DNA from: JAJZXY01 sp046706185
Lineage (GTDB): Archaea > Thermoplasmatota > Thermoplasmata > Sysuiplasmatales > Sysuiplasmataceae
Direction: 5' to 3'
Length of the DNA stretch: 64,000 nt
Assembly: GCA_046706185.1 (NCBI GenBank)
Contig: JBJKPR010000036.1
Coordinates: forward strand, 1 to 64,000
Shown: positions 52,403 to 61,349 of the stretch, piece by piece
Position numbering within the stretch: the stretch's first letter is position 1
Layout: every line of letters begins with the position of its first letter
Program-made: the position numbers and the translations under genes
The notes under the pieces: model-generated
What the model was told of the DNA's origin: nothing
Seen by the model: the letters and a program-made list of their open reading frames with translations, nothing else
The model's database searches: none

Positions 52403-53446
52403 TCAGTCGCTGGATCCTGTCTTTGTTACTCTCCCGCTTGACCTGTCAAAGAGATAGACCCTTGCCTTCGGGACGTACACAGTCATGGTGTCCTTTATCA
52501 GATCCCTTTCAGTCACATCGGCGTAGAACTCGAACGGCTCGTCCTCCACCATGGAGTGGACGAGTATTTCATTCCCGAGCAGATCAGTGGCCAGCAGCCT
52601 GGCCTCCACCTTGACTGAGTCATCAACTGGCCTGAGCGACACGGATTTTGGCCTTATGCCCACAATGCTTGAAGCGGATGCGTTCAACGCACCTCTTACC
52701 GCTTCACCCTCCATCATGTTCATCGGGGGCGAGCCCGTAAAAGTCGCGACAAATGTGTTTTCAGGCTTGTGGAATATGTCGAAAGGTGTGCCGCACTGTG
52801 TTACAAGACCATCGTTGAGTATTGCGATCCTGTCGCCCATCGTCATCGCCTCGATCTGGTCATGAGTGACAAAGATTGTTGTCAGCTTAGTCTGCCTCTG
52901 TATCCGCCTTATCTCGAAGCGCATCGATGTCCTTAGTTTTGCATCAAGGTTTGAAAGCGGTTCATCCATGAGCAGCACGCTTGGCGATCTGACGAGAGCC
53001 CTGCCGATTGCCACACGCTGCCTCTGCCCGCCCGAGAGTTCCTTCGGCTTGTTCGCGAGGTAGTCTTCTATCCTCAGCAGCTGCGCCACCTTCATGACCT
53101 CATCCTTTCTCTCCTTTACTGGCACCTTCGCCATCCGAAGGGGGAAGCCTATGTTTTCCTCGATCGTCATATGCGGATACAGAGCGTAATCCTGAAAGAC
53201 CATGGCTATATTGCGGGCTCTTGGCGACAGGGCGGAAACCTCCTTCCCTCCTATATACAGCTGGCCCGCCGTCTGGTCCACAAGGCCCGCTAGAATGCGG
53301 AGAAGTGTAGTCTTCCCGCATCCGGACGGGCCGAGGAGAATGAAGAACTCGCCATCTGCGATTTTCAGGTTTATGTCTTTCAACACAGTGTGTGTGCCGA
53401 ATGTCTTCTCCACTCCGTCAATCACAACATCAGCCGTCTGTACCAC
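52403..53446 (-). CDS. Sugar ABC transporter ATP-binding protein (MalK/UgpC type)
   Basis: 347 aa from GTG 53446. Walker A GPSGCGKTT, Q-loop VFQDYALYPHM, signature LSGGQRQRVAIGRAL, Walker B LLMDEPLSNLDAKLR and H-loop FVTHDQIEAM are all present. A C-terminal TOBE/OB domain (IVGIRPKSVSL) marks the CUT1 sugar-transporter subfamily. It energises the two permeases encoded immediately upstream; its start is directly adjacent to the permease stop. Confidence 0.95.
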   Translation of the reverse strand: MVQTADVVIDGVEKTFGTHTVLKDINLKIADGEFFILLGPSGCGKTTLLRILAGLVDQTAGQLYIGGKEVSALSPRARNIAMVFQDYALYPHMTIEENIGFPLRMAKVPVKERKDEVMKVAQLLRIEDYLANKPKELSGGQRQRVAIGRALVRSPSVLLMDEPLSNLDAKLRTSMRFEIRRIQRQTKLTTIFVTHDQIEAMTMGDRIAILNDGLVTQCGTPFDIFHKPENTFVATFTGSPPMNMMEGEAVRGALNASASSIVGIRPKSVSLRPVDDSVKVEARLLATDLLGNEILVHSMVEDEPFEFYADVTERDLIKDTMTVYVPKARVYLFDRSSGRVTKTGSSD

Positions 53447-54277
53447 CTACTTTAGCGCACCTGCCAGAACATCGCTTCTCAGGTACTTCTGAAGGAAGAA
53501 TGTGACCAGTATTACAGGTATGATAAGTATGATCGAGAATATATCCGCTACGGGTACGCCGCCGATTCCCCTGCTTATGTACACATAAATCACGGGCGGA
53601 ATCGTCGGGTTCAGCGGAACAAGTATCTGGGCGAAGACGAATTCATCCCAGGAGAAAAGCCATGCAAGTATGAAAGCGACGGCTATGCCTGAAAGAGCGA
53701 GTTTCAGGTCTATGTGGTAAAACGCCTGCAGCTTTGAGGCACCGTCTATTGTCGCGGATTGCGACAGGTTTGAAGGGACTGTCCTGAATGTTCCAATGAG
53801 TATGTAAGCGACCATTGGTATGGCTATGGAGCTCTGGGCAAGTGCAAGCCCGAGCGATGTCTCGTACAGCCCCAGTTTGATTATGACAGCGCCTATCGGA
53901 ATTGCAAGCTGAATCTCTGGAAGCATCTGAGTGACGAAAAGGAAGAGTATGAAAGCATACCTCGGCACAGTTGGCAGTTTAGAAATAGAGTAAGCGGCAG
54001 GAATGCTCACAGCAAGCGAAATGAGTGCAACAAGGAAGGCAGTCTCAACGCTCATCTGAAGCGGACCAAGGATTGCATCTATGTTCTGCGTGGCGAGGAA
54101 CCAGTTGGCAAGCGTGAAGTGAGAAGGCAATATGGGAGGCAACTGCCTGAACACCTCCTGCCTGGCACCAAAGCCAACTATGAAAAGAAGATAGATTGGA
54201 AAGAGGACTACAACGGAAATCAGGACCAGGAGGACATACCAAACTGCATCGACAGCAACACGCTTTGCGGAGAGCAT
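53447..54277 (-). CDS. Sugar ABC transporter permease (MalG type)
   Basis: 276 aa with six TM helices, the first at about 12-35. The EAA loop SQSATIDGASKLQAFYHIDL contacts the ATPase. The ending FFLQKYLRSDVLAGALK is typical of MalG-family proteins. It pairs with the permease gene 1 nt upstream. Confidence 0.93.
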   Translation of the reverse strand: MLSAKRVAVDAVWYVLLVLISVVVLFPIYLLFIVGFGARQEVFRQLPPILPSHFTLANWFLATQNIDAILGPLQMSVETAFLVALISLAVSIPAAYSISKLPTVPRYAFILFLFVTQMLPEIQLAIPIGAVIIKLGLYETSLGLALAQSSIAIPMVAYILIGTFRTVPSNLSQSATIDGASKLQAFYHIDLKLALSGIAVAFILAWLFSWDEFVFAQILVPLNPTIPPVIYVYISRGIGGVPVADIFSIILIIPVILVTFFLQKYLRSDVLAGALK

Positions 54278-54278
54278 C

Positions 54279-55160
54279 TTACACCTCCAGGCCGAGTCGT
54301 CTTGATACCGCTATGTAAATCACAATGAAGAGGCAAATCAGTCCGAGGAGAACGGTCGCGATGGCTGCGGCGAGCTGTGCATCGTGTATGCCATAGTTGG
54401 TGAATGTAGAGTATGCAAGAGTGCCAAGGAAGCTTGGATAATCGCCAACAAGCACGAGTGCGAGCGCCAGCAGGTTGAATTCCTGGATTGCCCTGATGGT
54501 TACGGCCATCATGATAAAGGGATAAAGGTTTGGCATCGTTATGTGCCTGAACTGCTGAAGGAAATTGGCCCCGTCAATTGCAGCGGACTCGTACTGGCTC
54601 GCCGGTATAGATGCCAGGCCGCCCAGGAGAATGAGCATTATTAGCGGGAAGTTCTTCCATGAATCTGCTATGGCAAGCGAGACCAGGGCGACCCAGCTGG
54701 GCCGGACCCAGTTGATGCCTGTAGACGCTATGCCGCTCCTCACTATAATCGAGTTCAGGTACCAGGATGTAGGGTTTGGAGTGAAAAGGAACGTGAACAT
54801 GATGCCGCTTACAACGGTCGCGACGCCGAAAGGAATCATTATGATAGTCCTGAAGAAGGCTCTTCCGAAGAAGGATCTGTTCAGCAACAGCGCGGTGAGA
54901 AGTGAAACAAGGAACTGGAGCGTCAGCGCCAGTGCAACGATCACCGCGGTATTTATGAGGGCGGTCAGTGCGCCTGAATATGTGAAAATATAATCGAAGT
55001 TGCCCAGGCCGAGGGTTCCATTAGTCTGCTCAAACGCTAAGTAAAGGGAATCAGCCACGGGATAGAGCGTCACTACTGCGACAAGAACAACTAATGGTAC
55101 CAAAAAAAGAATTTCCATCAGGTTCTTTTGAAAGAACCTGATGAATGTCCCCTGGGCCAA
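54279..55160 (-). CDS. Sugar ABC transporter permease (MalF/UgpA type)
   Basis: 293 aa with six TM helices. N-terminal LFLVPLVVLVAVVTLYPVAD, EAA loop YESAAIDGANFLQQFRHITM, and a large periplasm-side-type loop after the first helix. It forms the channel with the MalG-type subunit. It starts 22 nt after the binding-protein stop. Confidence 0.93.
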   Translation of the reverse strand: MAQGTFIRFFQKNLMEILFLVPLVVLVAVVTLYPVADSLYLAFEQTNGTLGLGNFDYIFTYSGALTALINTAVIVALALTLQFLVSLLTALLLNRSFFGRAFFRTIIMIPFGVATVVSGIMFTFLFTPNPTSWYLNSIIVRSGIASTGINWVRPSWVALVSLAIADSWKNFPLIMLILLGGLASIPASQYESAAIDGANFLQQFRHITMPNLYPFIMMAVTIRAIQEFNLLALALVLVGDYPSFLGTLAYSTFTNYGIHDAQLAAAIATVLLGLICLFIVIYIAVSRRLGLEV

Positions 55161-55182
55161 GAGTTACACGCCCTGTAGACTC

Positions 55183-56595
55183 TCAACTGTGGGGACCTAT
55201 GTAGTTTCCGGACGGATATATCTGGTTGTTATTGTACGCTGTCACCTGATTGGGATAGTTCTGTTGCAGGTATGTGACCATGCTCTGATGTGCTGCGTTG
55301 AGTGCTGTGGTTATATTTCCGTTGCTGGCCATTATTGATGTCCAGGCAGTGTTGAAGACGGTCTGCCACTGGTTCAGCCATGGAACTGCGGGCCTGAATA
55401 TGCCGTTCTGCTCTTCATACTTGAAGAAGTTGAAAAGGTAGCTTATGTTGGACGGCAAATTGTTGTACGCCTGCTCATTCACGACAGGCCAGCTGAGGTT
55501 CAGAAGCAGCCCTCTCTGGACTGTCAGCGTGTTGAGGAAGTTAATGAGGTCCAGCGATGCCCAGACGTTCGAGGAACCCTGAACGACTCCAAGCACGTCG
55601 CCTCCGACTATGTACTGTGCCGTGTTGTCAGGTCCCTTGAATACGGGCATTATACCAAGGTCGTAGGTGTTGGCTTTGGTTCCGACATATGTGTAGTTCT
55701 GCATTCCAAGCCCTTCCAGCGCGCTCGTGACATAAGGCCACTGCGGAATATACTGGTATGAGCCGGCCGCAAGGCCAGTGTAGGTTGCCCAGTAGCTTGT
55801 CGAGTATTCGGGCGACATGAGCCCCTTCTGATTGAGCTGCTGCAGGTATGTCAGTGCAGCAATGTCACCGGAATCGTTGAGCACCATCGGATTGCCGTTA
55901 AACTCGGCCATCCACTGGAACACCTGTGTCGGTGTGCTTGCTCCGCCGTGTCCCTGCATATTGAACGGTGCAGCGTAACCGTTGTTTTTCAGCAGCTGCA
56001 TATCGTTCTGCAGGTTTGTTGTGTTGTCAGGAAGTGTCGTTGCACCCACGCTGGTCAGGGCTGACTGGTTGAAGTAGGCAAGCTGCACATTCCCCCTGTA
56101 GGGGAAGAAGTAGTAGCTGCCATTGAAAAGACCCTCGTGGTAGTACGCTGGTATGATTGTGCCGTTCGCCGTATATCCTGTGGAGCCGCCGGTCATTGCC
56201 TCCAGCTGTCCCAGGTATGGGTTCAGAGGCATGACAAGGTTCTGTGAGACGAGCGCACCCATCTCGGAATTGTCCTCTTCGACCACGTTGATAGATATCT
56301 TGCCGGCCTGTTTCTGCGAAAGCAGAGTGCTTATGACATCGGTTGCGCTTAGATCGGTTGTCTTCACAGTTATGTTAGGGTATGCCTGTTCGAATGCAGT
56401 TATCACATGATCCTGCGAATAATTCTTTTCAGAGCCCGCAAGACTCCAGTTCAGTGTTATTACCGTTTTGTTACTGGGCTTGTAGAACTCATAGGCAAGT
56501 ACACCAGCTGCAGCCACCACAATTATAACAACAACTACAATAGCGATGACCTTTCCGGAGACTGCCGCCATATCCTTCCTAAGTCTTCGCGCCAT
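55183..56595 (-). CDS. Extracellular solute-binding protein, family 1 (sugar type)
   Basis: 470 aa from ATG 56595 (MARRLRKDMAAVSG); the TATA box 23-31 nt upstream suggests a leaderless start. An uncleaved N-terminal TM anchor (VIAIVVVVIIVVAAAGVLAYEFY) precedes a spacer and the type I binding fold (VITAFEQAYPNITVKTTDL, YHEGLFNGSYYFFPYRG, VVQGSSNVWASLDLINFL). Many sequons are present. It captures an oligosaccharide or polyol for the permeases; the ligand is not known. There is no glycosidase or TrmB-type regulator beside the operon. Confidence 0.9.
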   Translation of the reverse strand: MARRLRKDMAAVSGKVIAIVVVVIIVVAAAGVLAYEFYKPSNKTVITLNWSLAGSEKNYSQDHVITAFEQAYPNITVKTTDLSATDVISTLLSQKQAGKISINVVEEDNSEMGALVSQNLVMPLNPYLGQLEAMTGGSTGYTANGTIIPAYYHEGLFNGSYYFFPYRGNVQLAYFNQSALTSVGATTLPDNTTNLQNDMQLLKNNGYAAPFNMQGHGGASTPTQVFQWMAEFNGNPMVLNDSGDIAALTYLQQLNQKGLMSPEYSTSYWATYTGLAAGSYQYIPQWPYVTSALEGLGMQNYTYVGTKANTYDLGIMPVFKGPDNTAQYIVGGDVLGVVQGSSNVWASLDLINFLNTLTVQRGLLLNLSWPVVNEQAYNNLPSNISYLFNFFKYEEQNGIFRPAVPWLNQWQTVFNTAWTSIMASNGNITTALNAAHQSMVTYLQQNYPNQVTAYNNNQIYPSGNYIGPHS

Positions 56596-56617
56596 AGGAT
56601 AGACGATCCAGCTAACT

Positions 56618-56626
56618 CTATAAAGC
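56618..56626 (-). promoter_or_regulatory. TATA box of the ABC importer operon
   Basis: GCTTTATAG on the minus strand (56626-56618) is 23-31 nt from ATG 56595. A second AT-rich element lies near 56655-56665. Confidence 0.6.
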
Positions 56627-57208
56627 ATTTTTCGATGCGCGAAGGAGGATCAACGATTAAATACATATACCATGGGAGAGGACACGGGCAAATTCAATTC
56701 CTTGTCAACGGCGTGATTACATTCAATTCTGACTTATTATCGGCATCGATAACAAAAATCTTTGTCCTGTGATAAGACGCAGAACATGACGGTGCTGTAA
56801 TGCAGAGTATCGAAGTTCCCTCTGTTGAGCCAGACCGGTCAACGAGACCAGAGACACCGAGATGAACGGATTCTGGCATGAAACATGCCGTAATACCGCC
56901 TTGACACACTCTTTCCTTACACAGTCAATTCTTCTGTAGCCGGCTATCGCTGTCAGAACCAGCACTTCGCAGCTTCCCCAGGGTGTTCGAAGACATGCCT
57001 TCACAACAACAAACCTATCTTTGCAAAAAACCGGCTGACTGCAATTCGCTGCAAATACGATGCCCGTCCCAGTTGAGCTCACAGCTATCATGCATTTTGA
57101 CACTTGATGCGCTATCGGGGAGACATCGAGGATCGGCGAGTGACCAGGCAAGAGTCATACAGCCCGTTGACAACAGGTCTAAATAGACACCTTACCCGAT
57201 CAGAGCTG
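56627..57208. other. Gene-poor stretch between ABC operon and VOC gene
   Basis: A minus-strand frame at 56723-57151 (142 codons) has low-complexity codon use, no RBS and no family resemblance, so it is not called. TCTAAATAG at 57178-57186, 23-31 nt before ATG 57209, is the probable promoter of the VOC gene. Confidence 0.5.
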
Positions 57209-57595
57209 ATGAAAGAAACTCGAAAGTTATGGGTCGGTTCGTTGGTGCTTGAGTGCAAGGAATTCCACAAAATGATCGCATTCTGGAAAGCTGCCCTTGG
57301 ATACCAGGAAGTGAGTCCTCCGACCGACGACTGGGTGATTCTGCATGACCCTTCGAGCAAAGGTCCGAACCTCTCGCTGCAGAAGGTGGCTGAAGCGCCT
57401 GGAGAGGATTATCGCTTTCACTTCGACCTGTATTCCTCTGATCCCGAACAAGAGATAATCAGATTAATAGGACTGGGAGCGAAGCTCCGTGAGCCGTTGC
57501 AGGCTGAGCGAGACTTCGCCACTCTGGAGGATCCAGACGGAAACCCATTCGACGTCGTTGTCAAAAAAGAATTCTCATACGGGCAACGCACATAA
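57209..57595 (+). CDS. VOC superfamily protein
   Basis: 128 aa from ATG 57209 (MKETRKLWVGSLVLEC), leaderless by its TATA position. Strand-helix opening LVLECKEFHKMIAFWKAALG, central HFDLYSSDPEQE, ending FATLEDPDGNPFDVVVK with the E-D-P-x-G-N hallmark. The first metal His is replaced in the opening strand, while HFDL carries a second-module His. Substrate unknown. A 38-codon open frame begins 5 nt after its stop. Confidence 0.75.
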   Translation: MKETRKLWVGSLVLECKEFHKMIAFWKAALGYQEVSPPTDDWVILHDPSSKGPNLSLQKVAEAPGEDYRFHFDLYSSDPEQEIIRLIGLGAKLREPLQAERDFATLEDPDGNPFDVVVKKEFSYGQRT

Positions 57596-57600
57596 AGATC

Positions 57601-57717
57601 ATGGAGATTCAAACAGCTGAAAGTAAATTTAATTTTGAAAGAGAGAAACAGTTCCTGTTTGCATATTTTCTTGCTTTGAAGCGAACTGCTTTGGGAATGC
57701 CTGCGCATCCTTTTTGA
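57601..57717 (+). CDS. Possible 38-aa small protein after the VOC gene
   Basis: ATG 57601 to TGA 57717, in line with the VOC gene. The sequence MEIQTAESKFNFEREKQF continues as an amphipathic helix with LFAYFLALKRTALG. No RBS beyond AAAGATC. It might be a real short gene in the operon or a remnant; there is no family evidence. Confidence 0.2.
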   Translation: MEIQTAESKFNFEREKQFLFAYFLALKRTALGMPAHPF

Positions 57718-58258
57718 GAGCTACTATTCAGATGCCATTCCCAAATCTGCTTATGACGATGGGCTTACAGATACTGGATTTGACAACCTTGGGCGTAGAC
57801 GACTGTGACTGACTCTGGAACTCCACTCATAGCAAGTGCTGCCGCAATCTTGGCTATATAATGCGCTTTGGGGCGCATTTCACTAGGCAAAACTCTCCAA
57901 TGATGGAAGGCAAATCCAACCCTCAGGTCAGTGGTTCTGCAGGCAAAGGTCGGTTACCCCGGCAACAGCAATTACATTCAACGCTAACATTCCGCCGAGA
58001 AAGAATTTTCACTCCGTGATGTGTGTCACTACCCGCAGGAAAGACTTCACCACATATCAGGAAGCGCTGAAAGGATGATTGGTAGCGAGTCCACAATGAT
58101 GAGGAGTGATGGGCAGAGAAGCTGTGGCCTTCGGATCTGAAAGCGCTCACAGAAGCTCTGTGCTTAGGTTCAGACAGTGTGGTCTGTTGTTTGTGACCAA
58201 GAATCGTTCAATCTGTTTCAGACTCATCACGAGGAACGACAGAAAGACAGGAAGGGAT
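57718..58258. other. Gene-free stretch
   Basis: About 540 bp with no convincing frame. A CTATATAATG TATA-like element at about 57852-57861, followed by the palindrome-like GCGCTTTGGGGCGC, could start a small RNA toward the right. No known RNA fold was recognised. Confidence 0.4.
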
Positions 58259-58507
58259 TCATGCAGATGATGACGAGCGGTTCACAACGAAGATGACAAG
58301 TGCAACAATGGTCAAAACTACGAACGAGATGACCCCAAATAGAAGTGAAGCCGTGCTCCAGAAGACGTATATGCCTAGCAAACTGAATCCAGAATAAGGA
58401 AAGTTTACAAAAGCGTTAATGAGTATGTCGCTGAAAACTCCCACGACTAAAGAAGCAAGACCGAAAGCGAACAACAAGGTAATTACATTTTCAGAAAGCC
58501 TGCTCAT
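58259..58507 (-). CDS. Small two-to-three-TM membrane protein
   Basis: 82 aa from ATG 58507, with AGGTGA immediately upstream and a CTTTTATACTG TATA element 55-65 nt upstream, so it is a real gene. Hydrophobic helices at about 8-30 and 42-75, the second long enough for two passes (WSTASLLFGVISFVVLTIVALVIF). It ends in NRSSSSA. No family is recognised. Confidence 0.6.
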   Translation of the reverse strand: MSRLSENVITLLFAFGLASLVVGVFSDILINAFVNFPYSGFSLLGIYVFWSTASLLFGVISFVVLTIVALVIFVVNRSSSSA

Positions 58508-58859
58508 GTCACCTGTCCCCTTAACCCGAAGCTAGTCGGCGGTTCAAATCAAGGAAAGTAACAGTATAAAAGTTTTGACCTCAAATCAAATTTCCGAGCG
58601 GGAAAATGAACAAACTAGATGGAGTCGGGAGGGAGCCCCGCCCTTGGGTTCAGATAAATGAGCTACCTATCTGTGCCCAGTGAAGTTTCAAACCTTCTAA
58701 ACCTCTTCATGACTGTGTTGATGAGATAATAAGATACTTGCTGTCTTGTCGATTTCCGTGCCACTTCCATCCCCCCAGGGGTTCATGGCGGATTTTGACT
58801 GTACCGCTATCTCAATGTGTCAACATGGTCTTGTAGTTCCGGACATGCTTGCTAGGGCA
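58508..58859. other. Intergenic stretch with a possible 35-aa frame
   Basis: Mostly non-coding. A minus-strand frame from ATG 58770 to TAG 58663 (MEVARKSTRQQVSYYLINTV...) has a GGGGGG run before it and basic, helix-like content, but is too short to judge. The promoter of the 82-aa gene is at 58562-58572. Confidence 0.35.
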
Positions 58860-59366
58860 CTATCCGGACCTCTTGGAGACCCTGCGAACGTAGCGGAACT
58901 CAGTGCTCCATGAATTGTCTCCAGCCTTAGTCGTCCCCTCCAGTGTCAGCCCATCTGCTCCTGCTCTGCTGAAGACGACATCATTCTCGAGCATGTTCCA
59001 GCTCGCAGGATCGCTCTTGAACCTGATGCCTTTTGCCGTCTTGGTGACATTCTCGTTCATCACAAACAGTGTATCGCCCATGTCGGAGAACGCGAAGCCC
59101 TCCCGTTTTGCCATCAGGCGTTCGCCTGATACGTCTGGAAACACATGTATATGCTCCGCATAGAACATGGACTCTCTCTCATGATCATCGTCAAACTGCA
59201 CAATCTGGAGGCCATCGCCTCCTGGTGTTTTCAGACACACCATGCGTGTGTCGTACTCCATTGCACCTTCCTGTGTTGGCATCTTGCCCTTTCCCCTCCA
59301 CTCCCCGATGAGAAATGAAAGGTCGCCAATTGCTGCTGGCCCCTCGTTTTCAGAATGTTCGGACAT
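58860..59366 (-). CDS. Nitrobindin/DUF1579-like beta-barrel protein
   Basis: 168 aa. LSFLIGEWRGKGKMP near the N-terminus matches the nitrobindin-type G-x-W-x-G-x-G opening, followed by strand-rich segments (MVCLKTPGGDGLQIVQF, FAFSDMGDTLFVMNE). It shares this opening with the 146-aa protein at 23.7-24.1 kb. A heme-ligand His cannot be placed with confidence. GTTAAATAGG 20-29 nt upstream suggests a leaderless transcript. Role unknown; NO/heme binding is possible by fold. Confidence 0.6.
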   Translation of the reverse strand: MSEHSENEGPAAIGDLSFLIGEWRGKGKMPTQEGAMEYDTRMVCLKTPGGDGLQIVQFDDDHERESMFYAEHIHVFPDVSGERLMAKREGFAFSDMGDTLFVMNENVTKTAKGIRFKSDPASWNMLENDVVFSRAGADGLTLEGTTKAGDNSWSTEFRYVRRVSKRSG

Positions 59367-59542
59367 GTATCAACAACTGCTATTACCTATTTAACACGAA
59401 AGCAGTCAATTGAGCCGCCAACTGAGAAAAGAAACGAACAATAATCCACCGACAAATACAAGTCTATATCAAATACGTGCAATCTTGATAGTTCGTTGGT
59501 CGCGAAAACGAACCCCAGATTTCTGAAAAGGAAGTGGGCCAT

Positions 59543-59752
59543 CTACATATTCAATTGAAATATGAGCATATCAGGGGTTTGTCTGAAGTCCAAAATGTGC
59601 CAGAGATCCTTCTCGCAGGATAAAATGGCATTCTCCAGGCACTTGTCTGACATACCTGGAAAATCGACAGGCAATTCCTGACATTTGTCAATTTCATCGT
59701 ACCAAAAGTTGTCAGGTCGGGCATCTGCAACTGCGTTCAGGATTGGCGCTTC
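59543..59752 (-). pseudogene. Possible gene remnant without a start codon
   Basis: On the minus strand a frame runs into TAG at 59545-59543 from upstream of 59752 without a usable start. Its translation looks protein-like (EAPILNAVADARPDNFWYDE, then CLENAILSCEKDLWHILDF). It overlaps the end of the 84-aa gene in another frame. It may be the tail of a broken gene. No family is recognised. Confidence 0.25.
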
Positions 59753-59991
59753 ACCGGTTTGCCGTCGACGACCACCTCGAGGGGAGAGAACATGCCGGCG
59801 CTCACTTCTACCCTATGTCTTTCCGATTCTCCTACGTCGAACTCGTACTTTCTCACTGCTGGAGAAAAATCAGGCTCATCCACGACTGCCTTGCCATCAA
59901 CGTCGATGCGAACATGTTTCATAAGCTTGCTCCAGTTGACCTTGACCATATGCTTCTCATTCTCTCCAACTTCAAAATCGAATTTCGTCAT
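59737..59991 (-). CDS. 84-aa protein made of two similar beta-rich repeats
   Basis: The first half (KFDFEVGENEKHMVKVNW...VRIDVDGKAVV, residues about 3-37) and the second half (KYEFDVGESERHRVEV...LEVVVDGKPVK, about 48-81) are clear copies, linked by DEPDFSPAVR. Each reads strand-turn-strand-strand ending in a VDGK hairpin. The GTTATATAGTC box 20-30 nt upstream supports ATG 59991 and a leaderless transcript. It is not secreted. The pattern faintly recalls FAIM-type domains. Function unknown. Confidence 0.65.
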   Translation of the reverse strand: MTKFDFEVGENEKHMVKVNWSKLMKHVRIDVDGKAVVDEPDFSPAVRKYEFDVGESERHRVEVSAGMFSPLEVVVDGKPVKRQS

Positions 59992-60010
59992 GTGCCTAAA
60001 GTCATCTCCG

Positions 60011-60021
60011 GACTATATAAC
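60011..60021 (-). promoter_or_regulatory. TATA box of the 84-aa repeat protein
   Basis: GTTATATAGTC on the minus strand (60021-60011), 20-30 nt from ATG 59991. Confidence 0.65.
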
Positions 60022-60157
60022 GCTGTTAGGAGTATAATTCCAAGACCACTGGTACTGTTAATTTACAATACCATTTCTGACTTGAACTTGTGACAGCTGT
60101 CCTCTGAACAATGACTCCTACAGTGACTCGACCATAGCGATTAGTGGTCACAGGACA

Positions 60158-60823
60158 TCATGGCGAGAACCTCTTCCAGTGTCCTTCGGAGACCACTTCC
60201 ACAAGTCCGTCTGTCACCCTTATCGCAGTCTGATCGTCAATAGCATACGCTGGCACAGATATACCGGCGGCCCATTTTTCCACGTTGGCCAAAGAAGCAT
60301 CCGGCATTCCCGGGCGGTCCAGATGAGGATACAAAGCGAAGTCGACCATGCCCAGCATATTGTCGCTGCCTACCGGCAGCGTGGGGTCGTCATAATTGCC
60401 TATGCCGGGACCAACCACCATACTCCCGCCGCTCAGACCCACATAAACCGTCTCCGGCCTCAACATCGGGAGGAGGTCGGCAAGTCCCGATTGCCGCATC
60501 CAATAGCAGAGATAGTTCACGCTACCCCCTCCAACAAGCAAGGCATCAGTTTCTTTTACTGCAGGTACCCAGTTTTCCTGTTTGATGCTCGGTAGGGCAG
60601 TTAGTTCAAGAACTCCCAATGACTTCCATCCCAGCTCACAGAATGGGCTGATAGACACCCCGCGGATCAGCCGATATACTCCGCGAATGCCACCCGGATA
60701 GGCGTACCAAGCGGTTGGTATGACGAGGGCGCTGGACTGTGATATCGGCTTACCCAGCAATTCGACCAGTGCACGGCGGATACTGGCGTTGGAGATTCCA
60801 GATGAGGTGAGTAGAAATTTCAT
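60158..60823 (-). CDS. Peptidase S51-like protein (dipeptidase E family)
   Basis: 221 aa from ATG 60823 (MKFLLTSSGISN), with GGAGATG upstream; the frame opens six codons earlier. ALLVGGGSVNYLCYWMRQSG and YVGLSGGSMVVGPGIG carry the S51 nucleophile elbow (G-x-S-x-G-S), where family members usually have GLSAGS. The C-terminus has YAIDDQTAIRV. Active members cleave Asp-dipeptides or cyanophycin. Nucleophile Ser is present; the His partner could be H173 or nearby, unsure. Single-gene unit in the accessory stretch. Confidence 0.8.
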   Translation of the reverse strand: MKFLLTSSGISNASIRRALVELLGKPISQSSALVIPTAWYAYPGGIRGVYRLIRGVSISPFCELGWKSLGVLELTALPSIKQENWVPAVKETDALLVGGGSVNYLCYWMRQSGLADLLPMLRPETVYVGLSGGSMVVGPGIGNYDDPTLPVGSDNMLGMVDFALYPHLDRPGMPDASLANVEKWAAGISVPAYAIDDQTAIRVTDGLVEVVSEGHWKRFSP

Positions 60824-61349
60824 GTTACATCTCCTTGTCATTGTGGCGAAGATATCTGCTCACGACTGTGTCATACATGATCCTGTTCATAGATCCACCA
60901 AGTCACGCAAGAGAATGGCATATATAACAAGTCTTTTCGCAAGGCGAATTGAACGGCGGAGTTGAGGTGGCCAGAGGTCACAATGCGAACGCAGTGAGAC
61001 AACACAAAGACACGCGAATTTCGGCAATTTGTTAGGGAGCGAATGGAGAAATCTGAACTAAACAGTGAGAGCCGGGAAGGGGCTCTATTTCTGAGTTCGG
61101 ATAAAGTAATCACTCGTCTGAAGCTAGAATGATTCTTCAAAGTTCAGCAGACGCCTGCCGTTACTTCCCGACTCCGGCAACAAGAGCTTCACCCTGCTGT
61201 TCTATGTGTTATCCACTGTCGCGACAAGTCACCGAAACCGCGCCCTATCTCTTTCAACTCCATCTGTCGCCCTTCTGAAATACTCTTGACCGTATCAGCA
61301 ATCTAGAAGTACAGCATGCACATTTCAAAGGCAGGACCAAGTCTCGTCA
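60824..61349. other. Gene-free stretch containing one copy of the tRNA-Cys direct repeat
   Basis: No gene called. A plus-strand peptide pattern at about 60967-61131 appears only if one base is shifted. The repeat copy is at 61048-61080. The inverted repeat AGAGCC...GGCTCT (61068-61086) could form a hairpin. Confidence 0.5.
61048..61080 (+). repeat. Direct repeat copy 1 (att-like, distal)
   Basis: GAAATCTGAACT (61048-61059), 8 variable bases, then AGAGCCGGGAAGG (61068-61080). The same two blocks with the same 8-base spacing occur at 61854-61886, where the second block covers the 3' end of tRNA-Cys. Confidence 0.7.

Noticed and set aside
56723..57151. 142-codon minus-strand frame
   Set aside because: No RBS or TATA box, many rare-looking codons, no recognisable motif; probably chance in a non-coding stretch.
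57852..57915. Small RNA following a TATA-like element and GC palindrome
   Set aside because: No recognised RNA family, C/D or H/ACA boxes not convincing; noted only in the intergenic entry.
60967..61131. Plus-strand peptide pattern (MARGHNANAVRQHKD then EFRQFVRERMEKSEL) that reads through with a one-base shift
   Set aside because: Needs an assumed frameshift, no homology, and runs into the repeat copy; too weak to call a pseudogene.
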